Assembly (NCBI GenBank): GCA_021827955.1
Contig: JAKATY010000041.1
Coordinates: 1-7,510, forward strand
DNA length: 7,510 nt
DNA from: Microcaldota archaeon
Lineage (GTDB): Archaea > Micrarchaeota > Micrarchaeia > Micrarchaeales > Micrarchaeaceae
Direction of reading: 5' to 3'
The position numbers and the translations under genes are program-made. Shown piece after piece: positions 5,467-7,510 of the stretch; positions within the stretch are counted from its first letter, which is position 1; the number at the start of each line of letters is the position of its first letter. The notes under the pieces are model-generated. The model searched no databases. It had not been told where the DNA came from and worked only from the letters and a program-made list of their open reading frames with translations.

Positions 5467-5495
5467 TTTTCTATTTTTTATTTTTGTTTATTTTT
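5467..5495 (+). terminator. T-rich terminator after nrdJ
   Basis: Starting six bases after the nrdJ stop, the plus strand carries nearly uninterrupted T (T4, T6, T5, T3 and T5 runs broken by single bases or pairs), the form of archaeal oligo-T termination without a hairpin. There is no matching T-rich tract on the minus strand for the converging methionine aminopeptidase gene. Confidence 0.75.
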
Positions 5496-5533
5496 ATCTG
5501 ATGCCTTTTCCCTGATTCTAGTCCTGTTTTTGT

Positions 5534-6448
5534 CTATTTCGTGAGAACCCTGCAGCCGTCTTTTTCCACAAGCATCTCCGCCTCTGTCTGCGCCACCATC
5601 CCTTTCCCTGATTCTACAAGCGCCGGATACGCTTCAATCGCGCCAACTCTCATAAGCTCCCTCGCGGCGCTGTAGAGGGAAAATCTCGAATCGAACAAGC
5701 CGGAAAGCCATCTTACTGCGAAGGGCTCGTGCTCGTATCTGCTCTTCACCTCTGCAAGCATCTTCCTTGCGTTTTGGTCTCTTGTAGGCGCGTCTTCGAT
5801 ATATCCATAGATCTCGAAGATGTCGCTGTTTACAACATAGCCCTTGCCGTTTGTCGCGAAAGGTTCAAGTGCGATTACCATGCCCTCTTCGAGCTCGGTG
5901 TCGTCTCCGTTGTCATAGTTCGGTATGAAGGGCTCAGCGTGAAGATCGTGCAGCCCCACGCCATGCCCGCCAAGGTTCTTTATGGGAACAAACCCTTTGC
6001 TCCTTATCGTTTCATCTACTATTCTTCCTATTTCTGATATTTTTACACCGGCTTTTACCTTGCTTATCGCGTTGTCGAGCGCCTCCTTCGACGCATCTAC
6101 CAGCTTCTGGTTTTCCCCGGAAAGGTCTATCGTAATGGCGCAATCTCCAAGCACGCCGTCCTTTTTCGCCCCGAGATCTACTTTTACTACATCATTCTTT
6201 CCAAACACCTTGTCGTCAAACGCTGTAGGGGTGTAATGCGCAGCATATTCGTTTATGGACATGTTCACTGGGAACGCAAGCTCGTAGCCGCTGTCCTTGG
6301 CGTATTTTTCTATCTCGTTTGCAACGTCAAGCAGCCTAGCGCCTTCCTTGATCTTGCTTCTTGCAAGTTCCAGCATCTTGTACGAAATGCTACCCACCGC
6401 CTCTGCGGTTTTTATCTGCTCCTCGTTGAGAAATCCCCCTTTTTCCAT
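5534..6448 (-). CDS. map: methionine aminopeptidase, type II (archaeal)
   Basis: The 304-residue enzyme removes the initiator methionine from new proteins. All catalytic residues of the Pyrococcus furiosus enzyme can be placed: H71 in PVNMSINEYAAHYTP; metal ligands D91 (KVDLGA), D102 (LGDCAIT), H162 (GGHG), E195 (ALEPFAT) and E289 (AQTEAE); and the catalytic H170 (LHAEPFIPN), eight residues after H162 as in the Pyrococcus enzyme. The insertion between about 216 and 280, a small helical domain, marks type II. Length is normal for archaea (about 295 residues); there is no N-terminal extension. The gene starts 24 bases after the polymerase stop with no promoter in between and no strong Shine-Dalgarno, so it is probably co-transcribed with it. 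It converges on nrdJ. Confidence in function is high. Confidence 0.97.
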   Translation of the reverse strand: MEKGGFLNEEQIKTAEAVGSISYKMLELARSKIKEGARLLDVANEIEKYAKDSGYELAFPVNMSINEYAAHYTPTAFDDKVFGKNDVVKVDLGAKKDGVLGDCAITIDLSGENQKLVDASKEALDNAISKVKAGVKISEIGRIVDETIRSKGFVPIKNLGGHGVGLHDLHAEPFIPNYDNGDDTELEEGMVIALEPFATNGKGYVVNSDIFEIYGYIEDAPTRDQNARKMLAEVKSRYEHEPFAVRWLSGLFDSRFSLYSAARELMRVGAIEAYPALVESGKGMVAQTEAEMLVEKDGCRVLTK

Positions 6449-6472
6449 TGAATCATCTAAAATATCTGAAAT

Positions 6473-7510
6473 CTAAAGCTTCTTCTGCTTGCCTACATTC
6501 TTCAGCTCGTCCGGCTCGAAATTGAGCTCCTTTAGTATGCGCATCGTTGCCGGAAGCACCTGGTGCTCTATGTAGTAATCGGCATCGTAGTCCTTTGCCA
6601 TGCCGTAGAGCTGCGCCTTGTCTGAGATCGTGTTTCCGCTTTTGGTTATTATGTAGCCTATCACGCTGTGCTCCAGCTCTTCCTTCTTCCTGAATCCAGA
6701 CTCCACCGCCTTTCTCGCGGCCGCCAGCTCAGGGGATTTCTGGTCGTAGTTGTATATCCCTTTCCTGAGCTGCGTCCTTATTACAAGGCTCTCGAGCGGA
6801 ACCCTGCCCTCCTTGAGGTTTTTAATCACGTCCTTGACTATTTCCGCAGCCTTCTCCGCGCTGCCTTCTTCAAGTATGACTTCAAGTACCTTCCTCTGCG
6901 TGTCCTGCGCTATCTTCGACCAGTCCCTCCTTACGAGCTCGAAGCCCCTTATCTTTATCCTGCCGCTTTCAGAGATCAGCGCATATTTTTTCTTGGCTCC
7001 AACGGCTTCCTTGTCTGTTTTCTTGCCTACGAATACGCCTCTCTTGTAGAAATCCTCAAGCTCGAGCTCCATGCTTTTGGGGAGCGCCTCGTTTAGTTTC
7101 TTCAGCATGCCTAGCACTTCATCCCTGCTTCTGTCTCCTATCAGAAGAAGGATGCTATCGGTATCCCCGTACAGCACCTTGAAGCCTTTGCTCTCCACCT
7201 CTTCTATAGTATCTTTTATGTACTGCCTTCCGAACGAGGTCACTGCCGCTGCGCAATCACGCGAATACCATCTTGCCCTTGCGTAGCCGAGATAGCCGTA
7301 AAACGCGTTCGCCAGAATTTTCAAAGCTTGCGATCTCGATCCGAACACTATATTTCCGGGGTCCTTCTTATACAGCTTTTTTATTTCTGCCCTTTGGCTC
7401 ACAAGCATTTTGAGTATCTCGGGGAGCATGTATTTGCCCTCTTTGCTGAACTTGGAGCCCGTGGGCGCTTGGTAATAGTCGCTGCACGTGGTGCATAGCG
7501 CGGAAGGGTC
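6473..7510 (-). CDS. polB: family B DNA polymerase, palm-to-thumb part (5' end beyond window)
   Basis: The frame is open through the window edge at 7510, so this is the C-terminal 345 residues of a longer protein; the ATG at 7429 is internal, since 27 upstream codons are in frame and family-like (DPSAL, just after the expected motif A). Visible blocks, numbered from the edge: the GKYMLPEILKMLVSQR helix (26-41), motif B with the K64 and N68-A-F-Y-G fingers residues, motif C YGDTDS (114-119) with the catalytic aspartates D116 and D118, and KKKYA (173-177). The thumb ends with YDADYYIEHQVLPATMRIL. Replicative or repair DNA synthesis is the role; the exonuclease domain and motif A lie outside. 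Odd points: a CTTC pair (6-9) after motif A, and a very short tail (KELNFEPDELKNVGKQKKL) without the QxxLxxWL-type PCNA-binding box of Pyrococcus polymerases. No intein is seen in motif B or C. map follows 24 bases downstream. Confidence 0.95.
   Translation of the reverse strand, partial: DPSALCTTCSDYYQAPTGSKFSKEGKYMLPEILKMLVSQRAEIKKLYKKDPGNIVFGSRSQALKILANAFYGYLGYARARWYSRDCAAAVTSFGRQYIKDTIEEVESKGFKVLYGDTDSILLLIGDRSRDEVLGMLKKLNEALPKSMELELEDFYKRGVFVGKKTDKEAVGAKKKYALISESGRIKIRGFELVRRDWSKIAQDTQRKVLEVILEEGSAEKAAEIVKDVIKNLKEGRVPLESLVIRTQLRKGIYNYDQKSPELAAARKAVESGFRKKEELEHSVIGYIITKSGNTISDKAQLYGMAKDYDADYYIEHQVLPATMRILKELNFEPDELKNVGKQKKL

Noticed and set aside
6668..7096. Long open frames antisense to polB and other genes
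   Set aside because: They mirror the codon structure of the real genes and show no domain or start signals of their own.
7427..7429. ATG at 7429 as the true start of a short polymerase
   Set aside because: The frame continues upstream to the window edge with family-like sequence, and a polymerase lacking motif A would be inactive.

Overview
The window looks archaeal. It carries a TyrRS of the archaeal/eukaryotic type, a type II methionine aminopeptidase, a family B DNA polymerase, TATA/BRE-like promoter elements, a GGTGA ribosome binding site and a T-rich 3' end. The mix of compact housekeeping genes (about 52-53% GC in sampled 60-base lines) would fit a DPANN/Micrarchaeota-like or other acidophilic lineage, but that is a weak inference; no marker here fixes the phylum.

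Layout. (1) 1-1446, minus strand: a three-gene operon read from right to left. It encodes a four-helix MerT-like membrane protein with two Cys-Cys pairs (890-1402), a membrane-anchored thioredoxin-fold protein with a WCSTC motif (320-862) and an ArsR-type repressor cut by the window edge (1-323). The repressor start overlaps the preceding stop as ATGA. In front of the first gene lie a BRE/TATA promoter and an excellent SmtB/ArsR-style operator (TGAA-N6-TTCA) that covers the predicted transcription start and the start codon. (2) 1447-1590: short gap with one GC-rich hairpin. (3) 1591-2607, minus: TyrRS. (4) 2608-3174: a gene-poor, AT-rich stretch of about 570 bases with divergent promoters and several inverted repeats. 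(5) 3175-5460, plus: adenosylcobalamin-dependent ribonucleotide reductase, followed by a T-rich terminator. (6) 5534-7510, minus: methionine aminopeptidase downstream of the 3' part of a family B DNA polymerase gene, 24 bases apart and probably co-transcribed.

How it fits together. The right half is ordinary replication, nucleotide and translation housekeeping. The left operon is the accessory part. My reading is a self-regulated thiol/metal-handling module: an extracytoplasmic CXXC protein passes a thiol-reactive ion (mercury or another soft metal), or redox equivalents, to a Cys-Cys membrane protein, under a thiol- or metal-sensing ArsR repressor. The architecture, operator and cysteine pattern are seen directly; the substrate is not.
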